A stretch of DNA of 64,000 nucleotides from Litomosoides sigmodontis (Eukaryota > Nematoda > Chromadorea > Rhabditida > Onchocercidae). The notes below the pieces were generated by a model. The model searched no databases and was not told where the DNA came from. It was given only the letters and a program-made list of their open reading frames with translations. Below are positions 32,780 to 45,948 of the stretch, one piece after another. Numbering within the stretch: the first letter of the stretch is position 1; each line of letters opens with the position of its first letter. The position numbers and the translations under genes are program-made. Where the stretch lies: assembly GCA_963070105.1 (NCBI GenBank), contig OY718804.1, forward strand, positions 11,299,817-11,363,816. The letters run 5' to 3'.

Positions 32780-34964
32780 CGGTGTTCTTAGACTATACCA
32801 TCATTAAATAGGTAGACATTAATTCTACACAGTGTTAAGAAGTTGCTGACGTAGGAGATATCATTTACTTCGTGTAATTGACAAAAATTTTAACATAGAA
32901 AGAGCGTTGGTAAATTAGTATTAGCTACAGTTGTTGTTTGACATTTAGAGACCTTTCTCAATTAATCTTACCTAAAATAAGAAAATTTTCCTAAATTACT
33001 AGCACTAAATAGAACTACTTTCTCTTCTACTCTGCATTTCTTTATTTCTACAGTAACCAATTTGATAAAATGCAACAAACTTACTGAAACGTTGGTTGGC
33101 AACTTGAATTGTGCATGTCTAAAAAGCGTTCACTTGTGATTACGTCGCTTCTGTGAATAATTACGAGATAAAAAATTATACACACTGATGGAAAATTTCT
33201 CGTAGCCCTTGCAGCAAAGAGAATCTTTTACTACGCAATGGCCGCTTTTTAAATTTTCGTTTATTTGTGACTTTCCTCTTAGTAACTATTTAATAGATGT
33301 GAATTCAAAAAGCTGCCACTAAAACCACTCCTTCAAATAATCCCAGCCGTATCTTAATAATCAACCGTATGCTATCAATATATTCACCTTGCAGAATAAC
33401 AAAGTGAAATAGCAATAACCAGTGTTGCTGTTCCTATCGAAAGGCTGAAGTATGAATTCTGAGTCCTAACCTGCAAATTACCCCAGTGCTTCCATTTACA
33501 GAATGAATTTAAGTCGATTTTCAACTTCACCTGATTAACAGTAACGTGGGCTATTGAATATACAAATTGACAATCAGTGTTATCAAAGCATAGAAAAGCA
33601 AAAAAACAGTTATCAGGCACCGCAGAACAAATCAACCTCAACAATTCCAATGCCAGACACCTGCTACATTCGACCTGAAGCTGCTATTGCCTCCCTTCCT
33701 CCTTCCACACATCCGTATATCCAAGAAAATCAAGCATGCTTTCCCAAACTAGCGGTAATCTGTTGAATGTAGCTTTCATGCCACTCGACATGACGACACC
33801 ATTTGCACTATACATTACAAAGGAAATTGTTTGTGTCTCATCTTTATTTCTTAAATATATTTCGCATATAAATGTCCAAATTTTCGGATGAGAAATCAAA
33901 ATTGTAGTCAAGAAAAATAGTCTTTTACAGTTATCATAATTTCATTATTTCAGCAACAAAAAATTCAAGTCATGGAAGTGAACATTCAAAAGCTTTAAAC
34001 TGTTAAAAATCCTTATGATACACTTCTTCCGGTAAAATTGAAATCCAGATCATCTTTCCCCTCCCACTTTTGCTACCATCCTTATTTGGATAAATTATCA
34101 CTAAGACTTTTCAAAATAATAAAATCCATCTCCCGTTTCGCTGCTTTCTCTCTCCTACCCGCTGCTTAGGCTAATGAGATTAAACAAATATGAATCTTCG
34201 CCATATTTTTATCCCCAAAATCATAAAGCTTCACTGCTGGATTTTTTCTTTGATATTTTTAAAACTGATTCTGCATTTAAATTTTTCATGGCAAATCGAT
34301 GAAATACAATACAATCCTATGATGTTAAAGAAGAAAGAAAATGGGAAGACAAAACTGCCCAAACTACGTACAAAGCAGCACACGATTCGTGCGTTCAGAA
34401 GAGGAAAAGGGAGAGATTTTAGGACCAAGAAAAAGTAAAAATATGCCCGTTAAAACTGAATCTTTCCATAAAAAATGAAGAATCGATGAAGTAATGTTAC
34501 AAATTTCGAAATCCAAAAACAAATTTGAGAGGACAAGTGAATAAACAAAAGAAACATACAGCACACCTAATGACGGTGAAGAGAAGATCATATATACATC
34601 ACATCCCCTAACAGAGGAATAACATTTATTAAAAAAAATTTACAACAGACGATTCGGAGTTCGGTAAAATCTGTTAAGTAACATCCTACCAAACATTATC
34701 TCTTATAAATGAAAAATATACTCGTTTTTTCCCACAATTCTTCCATTATCCTTATTGAACATTCTTTGAAACAAAAAAAAAATCGGTACTAAACGTATGT
34801 CTAAAGCTTCTTACAGAGAACTGTGTCCATACTTTTGAAAAAGGTATGTTATCAAATCATACGAAAAATACATATACTCAAACTACATGTGCCTTAGTAA
34901 AATAAATAGGAAGTCGGAGACAGCGAAGCGAAAAGCATATTTGATGGGATTCACTCAAAAATCG
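32780..34964. other. Intergenic: 5' side of the TBC1D5-like gene and 3' flank of ataxin-2
   Basis: Minus-strand frame 33684-33911 (75 codons, includes FVMYSANGVVMSSGMKATF) looks mildly coding and could be a 5' exon of the RabGAP gene, but no phased splice link was found. A minus-strand AATAAA at 34624-34629 is a plausible ataxin-2 polyadenylation signal. Nothing else is supported. Confidence 0.35.
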
Positions 34965-36950
34965 TCAGTTATTGGAATCTGAAACATCAAAAATTTTTAG
35001 CATGAATTTCAATTTCAATTTTATTCAAAGTACAGATGACGCCCACGTCTGCTCTCGTTAGATAGAAAAATCGGAGCTACCAGGCTAATAACAAGATTTT
35101 TTGCCTTGTAAGAACAACACTTTGATAGATTAGTAATAATTGTAAGTGCACATTATGCCTGACTTAAAATACGATTTTCGGTGTTAAAAATAGCGTATGA
35201 AGATTTGAAGCTGTATGTATAAAAAATATCCATCAAAAAAGAGAGTGATTTTTCGAAGCATAAAAAGACGCTAAAACCAAATAACTGCGAATACTGACCA
35301 CTTGATGGAACTAAACTGTTTTGAGAGGCACCACCAGGCTGAAAAGGCTGGTGCTGATGGGATGGTGGACCGTTAGTCCCACTGTTTACTGAATTATGGC
35401 GTATAGATCCCGCATTACTTGCTGCTTGCTGCTGCTGTGGTGGAGGCTGTTGTTGCTGGAATACTCCCTGTTGCTGCTGTTGTGCTGAAAAAAATGAAAT
35501 TAAAAAAATTCAGACAACTAAAGATAATAGGAGCTGAACTACTTACAGTGCATGTAATGACCATAAAACTGATCACCGGCAACATAAGGTTGATGAGGCA
35601 GAGTACTCGGTATCTGCGATTGTTGCAAAGCAGCCGTTTCAACAGTTGCTCCCTGGAATTGTTCGAACATGTTCGGCTGAAATGGCTCCATAGTCCAAGT
35701 AATAACCAGCACCGCAGTTCTTTTTTTATTCAAACATTTATCCACAGTGACAAGAAGCTTTTAAATATTTCAGATCATTTAAGGTATCACACTTTTTCCG
35801 ATGTATGCATGGAACTAAACATCGGACCTGGTTGAAGAGCAGGAGTTGCCCAGCAAAAAACTCATCAGGAAAGATTCAGGTTGTAAACCTTGATCAATTT
35901 GATTTACCATAAAAAATAAAGTGGAACCCTTACCTGTGCATGCATTTGATGTGCCTGTGAAAATGGAACATGCGCTGCCGGTGCTGCAATAGATGGATGA
36001 ACAACAATTGGTTGCGGACCATACGCCATAACAAAGCCTGCTTGTCCAGATGTAATGAACGGAAGTTGCTGCAAAGAACAGATCAACGATATTTCCTGTA
36101 TTTATATGGATTCATCACCTTGAATCTTCTTTTAGTTAAACAAGAAAAAAATAGAAATAATGTTTGCAATGTTCACATAGTAGAATAATTCAAATTTGGT
36201 ACAATTTACAATACATCTAAATTATGATGTATAAATGCAAGTCACATTTATACACCTTCACTAAGACAACGAATGACATACAAATAAATCTTAATCTATG
36301 AGACTTGCTACCAATGAATACGTGTCGATTGATGAATCACATCTCTAAAATACAGCAATATTCAACATATCATTCATTTAAAAAAGCATCTCAAAATGGT
36401 CTACTGATCCAGCTGCATTATGAGCGATGCTTTCAAGTTCTGCTTGCAATGCCCATTCCTAATTGACAAATCGAATATTTCTGCCTTTTCTTTTAAAATA
36501 ATGCCAGAATTTCTGATTCGATAACATATGTCTGTTTAACGCACACAGTTTACTTCCATAAAATTTGCTTAAAGCTTTATTTGAGCCGTATCGTTTCTCA
36601 TGATGATCATTTGAAGTGTGATAATCTTTAAGACCCAAAAATATAATCAACCAAAAGTGTGGAACGTGAAAATACAGGCAAACAACAAACCGGTGCCTGG
36701 ACGTACATGTGTGGCTGTGCATTTGGTGGAGCTGCACCATGTGGAAGCGGAAAAAATACAGTATGTGGTGACTGTGGTGTCCCGGATTGCGGATACTGTG
36801 ATACGGATGATGAGCGTTGTTGTTGTTGTTGTTGTTGTACCTATTTGAATGGTGCAAAGTGAACAAAAGCGGACTAAATTAGGACTTGTTATCGAGTGGT
36901 TGAACAAAAATTAGTGTTAGTGCACTTGATACAAAATCCACATATACTGC

Positions 36951-36999
<49 letters not shown>

Positions 37000-39900
37000 A
37001 CACATAAATATATGAATGCACACAGGCACCTAGACAAGCAAGCACTTAATCCGTCCACAAATTCATTAGATCCTCGTATGGAACACTCCCATCGTTACAT
37101 TTGTCGTGAATTATAACTCTTCGGCTAATAATATAACCATGCAAACACCATCTCACACACCATTCACTAGGTTATAATCAATGATATGGGAGTTTTACGT
37201 TCAAAATATCGAGTATGACGTATCAACAGGTTGCATTAAAATGAATCAAAGTCAATAGCAGACTGTAAGGCACTACTACAGTGATTCAAATATAATAGTT
37301 GCCTTAACGGCCTAGCTATACGAAGTAACTTAAAACATCGGTTAAAGTAATTTTGATTTTGAAAATTTAACCATATAGGAATCATGTGGATAACATGAAT
37401 GTTTCTCAAAAACTACAGAGAATCGGAATTTATAATGGACTGGTACCAAATTATGAGTTACTCAATTACATTAATGTGAATCAAAACAGAATCCACAGAT
37501 AAAAATCACGACATTAAAGATTAAAAAGCAACATCCACTTCTATGAGGTCTTGGATTTTGTGGAAAATTGTTGTGCAGTCCACGAAGATGAAGCATAAAG
37601 GTCTCATTCACTTTCATTCACTTCAAAAAATCCGAGATTATTTATAATAAGGTAAGTGTTCCGATCAAATGATATAGTCGTTAAAATGCAACGACATTTC
37701 TTTACCTGAGGAGATGATACCACAGGTCCAGGTGTGGCCGGTTGACTGTTAGGTCCGTTCGAACCCGTTCCATTGCTCGAGGCAGCACTTGATCCCTGCT
37801 GCGGTTGCTGCTGTGTTGTTGCTATTGCTGCTATAAATAACAAGCAATAATCCACTTAGCAATTAAAGGCTAAAAATATGAACTGTAGGAAAATCAGAAT
37901 TTATTCACTATGTTGATCAAACTCGGCTCCTTAGTTTGTAAGACATATAAAACAACACATTGCTCACTATGCATAAGTTTATATATTCTTGAACTTACCA
38001 GTATAATCAACAGCCGGATGAGATTGTGGTAAACGAGATACCATGTAGTTCTGAAAAATATAAACAGATTATACGAACTGTGATCACAGACTATGTTCAT
38101 TTTTTCTTTTGACATCCTTACCACAGACTTACTACATTTTAAAATGTTTACAAGAACCATGTAATTAGAATTTAGCTCGACAATTATTCAAAAAAAAGAT
38201 TAAACAATCGAATAGTTATTTCATTTCAGTATTTGTATTACTGAAGCTAACAGAACATACAACAGAATGATCGCCTTGACAAAGTTGTCGTGGGAAACCA
38301 GTCTGCTGAGTCTGAGCCTATAAAACAGGTTTTCCTTTTAATGGATAAAAATGCTTAACCCATGCAAATATTGGCCATTCAGTTCATAATATTTTCGAAT
38401 TCAAATCGTTCTAAATTAACCTATACTGAAACAATTACACAAAGCCAGTTATATTCAATTTTCACACTTCATCCTTTTTTAAAGTATCAAATCACTAGGA
38501 ATAGGAACACCTATTTTTGTTTATAGTTGATAGTAGTTGATGATATCGTCATGCTAACGTACGACTCTCCAAACATTCCCTCTCCGTTTTGCTTACCTGT
38601 ATAATTTGATAAGGTGGAGGAGCGGTCAGTACTGCGTTTGTGGAGGGAGGCGGTATTGGTGGTGGAGGTATATTGGATGAAGCTCCAATTGATAGTTGTG
38701 ATGGATACGGTGCAAAATATGGCAACTGAAGAAAAAAATCAATAAAACGGAAATAACGACATGTGAAAAAAATTCAACCACGTGGATTTTAAACTGTAGT
38801 TTAATTCAAACAACGCATAACCTAGTTGAATGCTGAACAGAATTCAATCTGCAGCTTCGTAAGCATTAAATATTGTGCACTCCTGCAAACTTGTAACTTT
38901 GAGTGTACTTGAATTACTGTGTTCTTAGCTTTTACCAAGATGTCATTTACCATGTAGCACAAATTTCCGACTATTCATCTGTAAATGATTTCTGAGTAAT
39001 TATCCTTTTCAAACTGTTGACCTGATATTGCGGCATCAGCTGTTGAGCATAGGGTTGACTGGCTCCATGAACATACATACCAGCGACACCTTGCATGAAT
39101 TGTTGCTGTTGATTTCGCCGATTAGTTGAAGGCGTTTGTCCAGCCAATTGTCCATGACGACCAATCGGTAAACCAACAGTACTTGCAACAATTGGACCAC
39201 CCGTAACGCTTGCTGCTGCAGTTGCTGTTGCTGCAGCGCCACTTGGCGTACTCTACAATTTTTAACAATTGAACGATTGAATGCTACTAATAATAGAAGC
39301 CTCTTTCACTTACTGAAATTGAAATTTCTACCTAGAAACAAGATATACTGAGTAATGCATGAGATCAATAATTGTAGAATTTCGCTAAGCTTGATAATTT
39401 CAAGAGCATATACCTGAACAACCGGTGGATTATAATAAACCGGCATAGTTGCACCATATGCATTCGAATGTGCATATGGGAACATTTGTGATGGCCCAGC
39501 ATGCGCAATTGACGGCACATTCTAGAACGCAATGACGATTAACTATTTTTATTAAATAATGTTTGTTGATATGCCACTCTCCTTAAAATTTTCTTACCAT
39601 TCCTTAAATTAATATCAATGATATTAGTTTTAACCTCTATACTATCAAATTAATAAATGCGAGAGATAACGCTCTTATTAAAATACTTTATAAATAAGAA
39701 ATGCTTTGCGAGTCAAATCATTCAAACCTCGTCGATTAAAAAAGTTCGAAACAATGTAGATGTTTACCTGAACAGATAAAGTTTGTGGATTGGCAATGGC
39801 CAAACCTTGAATTTGTCCTGGTGCAGCGATGTGTGTAGACATGAGCGGTAATGGTGCAGCAGGAGGTGTTCGAACACTATGCAAAGTTGGGCGATGACTT

Positions 39901-42900
39901 TGCGATTCACTGCTGCGATAATTAGTTAAACTGCGAGGCACAAATGACGGTGCATATGGATTCCAAACAAAATGCTTTCTGAAATCCGATAAATATCATT
40001 TTTATATACTGATTTAACAAAATGATAATTATTCACCAGTAATCTGAAATTTATTCACATCACACCTTACCATCATTTAATTCTTATACATTTATTTATC
40101 GAGTTTAGTTGTGGCGTTGTGAAAATTTCCATAATCATACCCATCCGACGTTGTCGTTACTGAATTTGCTGCAGTCGTCTTCGTAGTATCAGCAACTGCA
40201 GCACTAGGTGTCGGATCTGTAGGTGCAATAGATGATGACGATGCTGCAGCAGACAACTGGTGTGTTTGTTGAGCCTCCCGAGCTGTAATGGGTGCAGACA
40301 TGGTTTGCGTATCTAATACTACAGCTCCTGTTGCTTCTACATTAGGCGATGCCGCACCAGATCCACGAACGGAGGAAGATGGTTTGTTTGGATGACATTC
40401 CGAAACTGCTATCTGCACTACGTCTGTCGTTATTGTGCGGCCTGAAATGAGCGGTCTTTTTTGTTTATGAAGGACAATCACAAAGCAGAAATTTTATGAT
40501 GAAAAAATCTCAGTATTACAACAAAATTAATTCACCAGAAGTAGCTGTTGCTTGTACAGATCCCCGATCCTTGACGATTCCTTGTTGTGATCTTTGATCC
40601 GAACATGGCGGACACATTGCTGTTGGTGCTACAGACGCTGACGTCTCTACATCTCTAGCACATGAAACTTCTGTAATCCAGTTAATCTTGAGCAGTGATC
40701 TTTGTTTATAAAGAATTACACAAAACAACTCATAACAAAATTAAGCACAAGAAACTGAACCTGAACGATGATTTGCGCCCATTTGTGTCGATGAAGATGG
40801 AGCTCGCATGCCAGGAGGAGGTCCTTTATTCCAAGCATTATTAATAGGCCTTGGTGCTAACCCAGATGCTGCTGTTCCTTGCACGGTGTTTGCACGCTAA
40901 AAGTAGCATGTACGTATCAATCAATTTTACGACACTTCTTAAATCTTCCATAAAACCCCCCAACACTTGTACAATGCCACCCGATTTCTTTCACATCATA
41001 TCTATCTGAATATATCAGTTAATGAATTACTGCCCAAAAAGTTTCATTTCGATGCAGTAAATTAGGATAACGGACCTGTACATCATCTGCACTGTTATGC
41101 ACAGAATGAGATGGCTGGAAAGTGCTGTTGAAATTTTGATGAAATTCTTTTAAATTCCTGACCCGTTCTGTCTGTTTTGATGCTTGCTGTCGCGAAGCGC
41201 TACTCATACCACTAGATGTATTTGAATGATGTAAGTTTTTATTTTCCTCACCTGTAAAAGTTCGACAGTTATTATGGGATTCCACGACGTGCAGTGAAGT
41301 CACTTGCCTTCATATCAACAATGCCTTTAAAACTAAACTAAGGCAAAAATATTGAAAGATAAATGAATAAACATATGAATAAATAAACAAATCACGTGTA
41401 GGTTGTCCTTCATGTTGACTAGTCACTAAACGATGGTCATAAATTCTTGCATTATTTCCAATCATTTGTTCCGATCGCCGTCCACCTCTCATACCGTCTG
41501 TTGCTGAAGAACCTGAACTTTCACCACGTCGGACCCATTCTATAACGGAGTGATAAACTAGAACATAAGAGTGGATATAACTTATTGATGACTTATCCAG
41601 AAGCCCAGATATTCCGAGCACAACTCAATCACACTAACTGCTCAACTGCTCAAAATTTGATTTAGGAAAGTATGCTGCATAAAAACTAATATTCAGGTAA
41701 CAAAACTGGTAAATAAAAAAAACGCACGACCAAACTGTAGGTGAAGTTCCTGTGCAGTTGGTCTCTCTAAAATACCACTAGATGCATAACGTGAAGAAGG
41801 CCCTGATCCGACAGAATTTTGAGGCCGTACTCCATGACCCATTGATGAATTTGTAAATAGACGTGAAGAGTTACCACCAGATCCATACGATCCACGCCCT
41901 GCAAGTTTTTACCACATGTTATGAATGAGGTTAATTGCTAACTTACTGATCAGCAAACAAAAATATTTAGAACCATAACAACAGTGAAATGCTAGTTGCA
42001 ACAATATATACCTCACCTCGGCAAACAAAATTAAACATTCATATCATGATGGTTAACGCACCTCTTCCCGTACTTGGCATACCTTCCGACCGCCTACCGT
42101 TCGTTGATCCCCTGCTCACGTTCATACCTCTATCTCGAATATTCCCTGAATAGCTGCCACGTCTGAATGGATTACAGATGTTAGATCCATTTTTTATCGA
42201 AGAGCTTTTAACAGGGCACAATTCGGATGACCTAGAACTATTTACTAATGATTAACTGCAAAACAACAAGGAATTTGTAGAACAGTGCTCAATAGGGGAA
42301 GAATTGTCCGTGCTACCCTAAAAAAGCACATATTTTCAAATCTTGATTACTGTGAATAACAAATCTTGGTCGGAAATATGTTTACCCTGTGCTCGATGCT
42401 TTTCGACTGGTATGTTGTGCTTGAAATTCTGACGTCTCCCTATCCAAATCACGTTCTTCGTCGTCATTTTCTAACTGTGCACGTGCTCTGCTTGCGCTGC
42501 TACTATTGATTTCTTGTGCAATCCGTTCTGCCCGCTTAAGATCTTCTGCATCACCCTGCACATCAGCCCTGAAATTTAAGGAAATCATTTAGATTTACAA
42601 ACAATATAAAATACATCCACTACTGCACCGCTAACTTAACAGTTTTGTCCTCTAAAAGAAATGATCCCCTTAACATAATGCGATTTCATGATACATTTCA
42701 TTTCATTAACATTCCAAAAATAGCAAAAATTACGTAGCATATTCCGGCATATTCTCATCAAATGTGCTTTTGACTCCCAGAACATCGTTCGCCTGGAACA
42801 TTTGTTCGGCAGACCAACCATCTTCTTGATCATCGTTTAACAGCAGATCATTGTCAAAGTCATCCTCGGATTCCCAAACCTGTAGTTCCATATCTGCCAC

Positions 42901-43927
42901 GGAACCGCTTTGATCCGCATATTCACGATCAGTAGCAAATCCTTGAATTCATTGCATTTTTAAAGTGCATTTGCATTTCGATGCAATAAAATAACTTATT
43001 AGTCAAATCAACTATGAAAGAAAACCTTCAATCCGTTTTTCGTCTCGATATTTTGCTCCCATACTATAAACACAGTCTCTTTCGAACTGAAGTTTCTCAA
43101 TGATTTGATCTTCATGAGGCAATAAGTTCCTTTGCTCATCTGAGACTACTTCATGCGCGCATCTCAAACCGACATCGAACTGCAAATTATCAAATACACC
43201 TGCTAAAATGAATAATACTTAAATATTTTAGCTTATCCAAATACAGTACAAAGGATAAAACGGATGTAATATGAAAAAAAACACTCACATCCGGAGAGCA
43301 GCCTGCAAATATCCCTTCAAATGTTAGTCCATCACGAGTTTCAAGCAGTACTTCTTTACCCTAAAATCAACAAACATTAACAGTATTTTCATTAATTGGT
43401 CCCTGCTTTTTCTCTTCGGAATTATAGCGGACAAAAACATGATAAAGTAGCAATAAAAATTGCTATGGCATAAGGAGGATAACTTCTTAAATAACTTACA
43501 ATCATCTTTGTTATCAATACCAGAAGCTCTTGATTAGCATACACTCCTCGTATTTCATACATATTCTACAAAATAAAGCAATTTGAATTTTCGAATTTCC
43601 TCTTCTTGTTATACCTTCATAAACAACTTTAAAACTTTTTCAATAGCTTTTGCCAAAATTTGTGGGAGAGACCTACATCACTACATAATCGGTCGGCTTA
43701 CTACTATTCATTAGACAAGCAATTTGGCACTGCTAATACATGAAATGAGAAATGAAGCGAGGTTTATTCTGTCGAATTGTAAAGGAAGCAATTGGAAAAA
43801 TAGCCTTGGCAAATACTCATGCACAATAATAAATGATTCTGAAAATAATAAAATAATAAAAATTCACTACTAATTTTTGGTAGAGTAGGAAAACAGATGT
43901 TACCTCATTTTGAAGTTTGTGAGGCAT
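34965..43927 (-). CDS. atx-2: Ataxin-2 (Lsm, LsmAD, PAM2-like motif, short polyglutamine)
   Basis: RNA-binding translational regulator that works with poly(A)-binding protein. Twenty-five exons, all phase-consistent, sum to 3465 nt (1154 residues): 43927-43904, 43565-43500, 43360-43289, 43179-43026, 42941-42734, 42568-42386, 42231-42062, 41898-41731, 41539-41396, 41251-41076, 40896-40761, 40670-40536, 40441-40141, 39978-39768, 39521-39414, 39252-39022, 38725-38597, 38317-38261, 38050-37999, 37830-37706, 36840-36691, 36068-35934, 35676-35547, 35484-35299 and 34978-34965. The Lsm fold starts almost at the N-terminus (GVYANQELLVLITKMIGKEV, FEGIFAGCSPDFDVGL). LsmAD is in exons 5-6 (EDLKRAERIAQEINSSS, RAQLENDDEERDLD). 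A PAM2-like motif, FVWNPYAPSFVPR, opens exon 14. The rest is low-complexity Gln/Pro/Ala/Ser, with a seven-Gln run in exon 21. Human ataxin-2 has 1313 residues with a long N-terminal extension that is absent here. Confidence 0.97.
36815..36838 (-). repeat. CAA-coded polyglutamine run in ataxin-2
   Basis: Seven consecutive CAA codons (TTG on the plus strand) at the start of exon 21. Pure CAA rather than CAG is unlike the unstable human tract. The repeat sits C-terminal of Lsm/LsmAD, not at the N-terminus as in humans. Confidence 0.9.
36955..36996. repeat. (TA)n microsatellite
   Basis: About 21 TA units in an ataxin-2 intron, about 115 bp upstream (transcript sense) of the polyglutamine exon. 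Confidence 0.95.
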
Positions 43928-45948
43928 GATGCCCTTAGCGATTGAATATACTTATGTCAATATAACAACAGTAAGTACCACCTCAGATAAAGCCACAATC
44001 AGACAGTTGATCTGATAATTAAATTTCGAATTATTCAATTTGTTGCTGTTGTAGCTGATTGTTGATTCCAAACGAAAATGCGTCAATTAAGCGGTCAAGT
44101 GTGCAAGCTATAAAACAACAAGTCTAGTTCCGTCGTTTCTTTTAGCCAGCAGGATTTCTACGATGTGAATAAAGTATTGCACATAAAATCCCTTGTTTAA
44201 ACAACCCATCTTGAGTCTCACAAATTTGATTATGACTGACGGAATCACCCATCAATTTCACGAACTGCAGGGTTATATTTATATAAAAGATGACTTTTCC
44301 TAAATTAACGTTAGTTACTACCTTACAGGATTAGCAAAAACCGAGGCTTATTAATATCGAACAGAGAATTGATAAGAATCTAAAAGCCCTAGGAATGCCT
44401 ACTCTAATGTAGTAAGTGCACGTATACATATTACTGTAAAAGGTGTGATTTAGATCGAAATATGCGAAAAAATGATTCGGAGATGTCGACGCCCACCATG
44501 TCACTACTTCATACTCACCCACCTTCAGCCACCCAATTCGAACCTTCACAAGAACAACAATTGATTACCTGCCGCCCACTCACCTGCTCTTCCAAGATGT
44601 CTACACTCTCCTCCCTATCGCTCTATGCAACACCTTTTCCCACATCCTAATCTGAAAAACTTCACTCGCGGGGTCATTGCAGTGCTGTGGGTTAGGATAC
44701 GAAGATATAGTTCTGACGCATTCCTCCGGAAGTGGGTTTTCAATGGACATTTTCGAGAAGATTTATCCGCTTGTCGAAATGTTTTAACTTTTTAACACGC
44801 CTACTGCATTCATGTTCGTTAGGTTTCCATGAAAAACATTCAATGTTCAGCGAAAAGTCAACAAATAAGAGGAATAAAAGAAAGAAGTATTTAAAGGGAA
44901 ATTTCTGGACGGTACAACGTAAGATACAACCACACGATCATTGAATATAATAACAGTCATAAATGGAACGTGTAAAACCATCTTACAAATCAACAATAAT
45001 TGCAAAAGCAAATGGCACGACTCGAATTCAAGCATAAATTACTGGTCGTATGGTTGTCTTTTCTTTATATCAATCATTCCCTATGTTGTGTTCCAACTGT
45101 CTACGAATGAACATGAAATCTCCTATCTTATTAAGAAATTTCCTGCTTTCTTATTCCTTTATTTTTCTAAAAATGTGCATGGTCATCACAAATGTGAATT
45201 AATGTATATTTGTAGAAGCTTAAAATCTGCCCATCCCTCATCAAACACGACCTTTATGGGATCCATATAATTCGATTATTCATCAGTAATTTTTTTCATC
45301 ACTTTTTGTGTGTCATAACTTCATCACTTTTTTATGTGAAGTAGAATTGAAATGTATTTTGATAAATTTTACAAAAACTGCCACGCCATTCTCTAAGGCT
45401 AACTCAAAGCACACTAGTAACTACAAGTACGATGGTTAGAAGATACCTGGAACTGAATTTCAATGGGATAGATGCTTTGAATCCTATGGCTAAGAGAATG
45501 TATAAGTACTTAGCATTTGATCATATCTTTAAGAATTATGATTTGACGACGCCTACCGACTGCTAGTTGGATGACAGTAAGATGGAATTTTTCTTCAGAA
45601 CTGCAACTTATACCGTAGTGCCCAAATTGAAACGAAGTGAATTTTATGACTCAAAAATGGAACTTCGGCATAAAATAGATCACAATAACATAGTCAAGTA
45701 TCCACATTAAAAACATTTCAGCACCAAAAAATCTAAATACCACAGCGCTGCAACAGCGCTAAACACATTGTGTCACAAAACCGATATGGAGAATTTGCTG
45801 CCCGTTCGTAGCACTTGTGATTCACTGATATAATGCTTACCTACCAGCCGGCGAGTTCGCCTGTCCACCTGCGCGATGGTTTACTTCTCGCTGTTTCCTA
45901 TCTCGATAGCTTACACATCAATTGCAGTTATTTGTTATCTACATGTAA
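43928..45948. other. Intergenic between ataxin-2 and the TBC1D10-like gene
   Basis: This is ataxin-2's promoter side and the 3' flank of the next gene. Open frames at 44462-44650 (+), 44732-44944 (+) and 44941-45270 (+) show no domain or splice signals worth calling. The 2-kb spacing does not suggest a tight operon. Confidence 0.4.

Noticed and set aside
36459..36907. Asn-, Thr- and Val-repeat frames over the CAA run
   Set aside because: The Gln frame is the only one that splices in phase with both neighbouring ataxin-2 exons.
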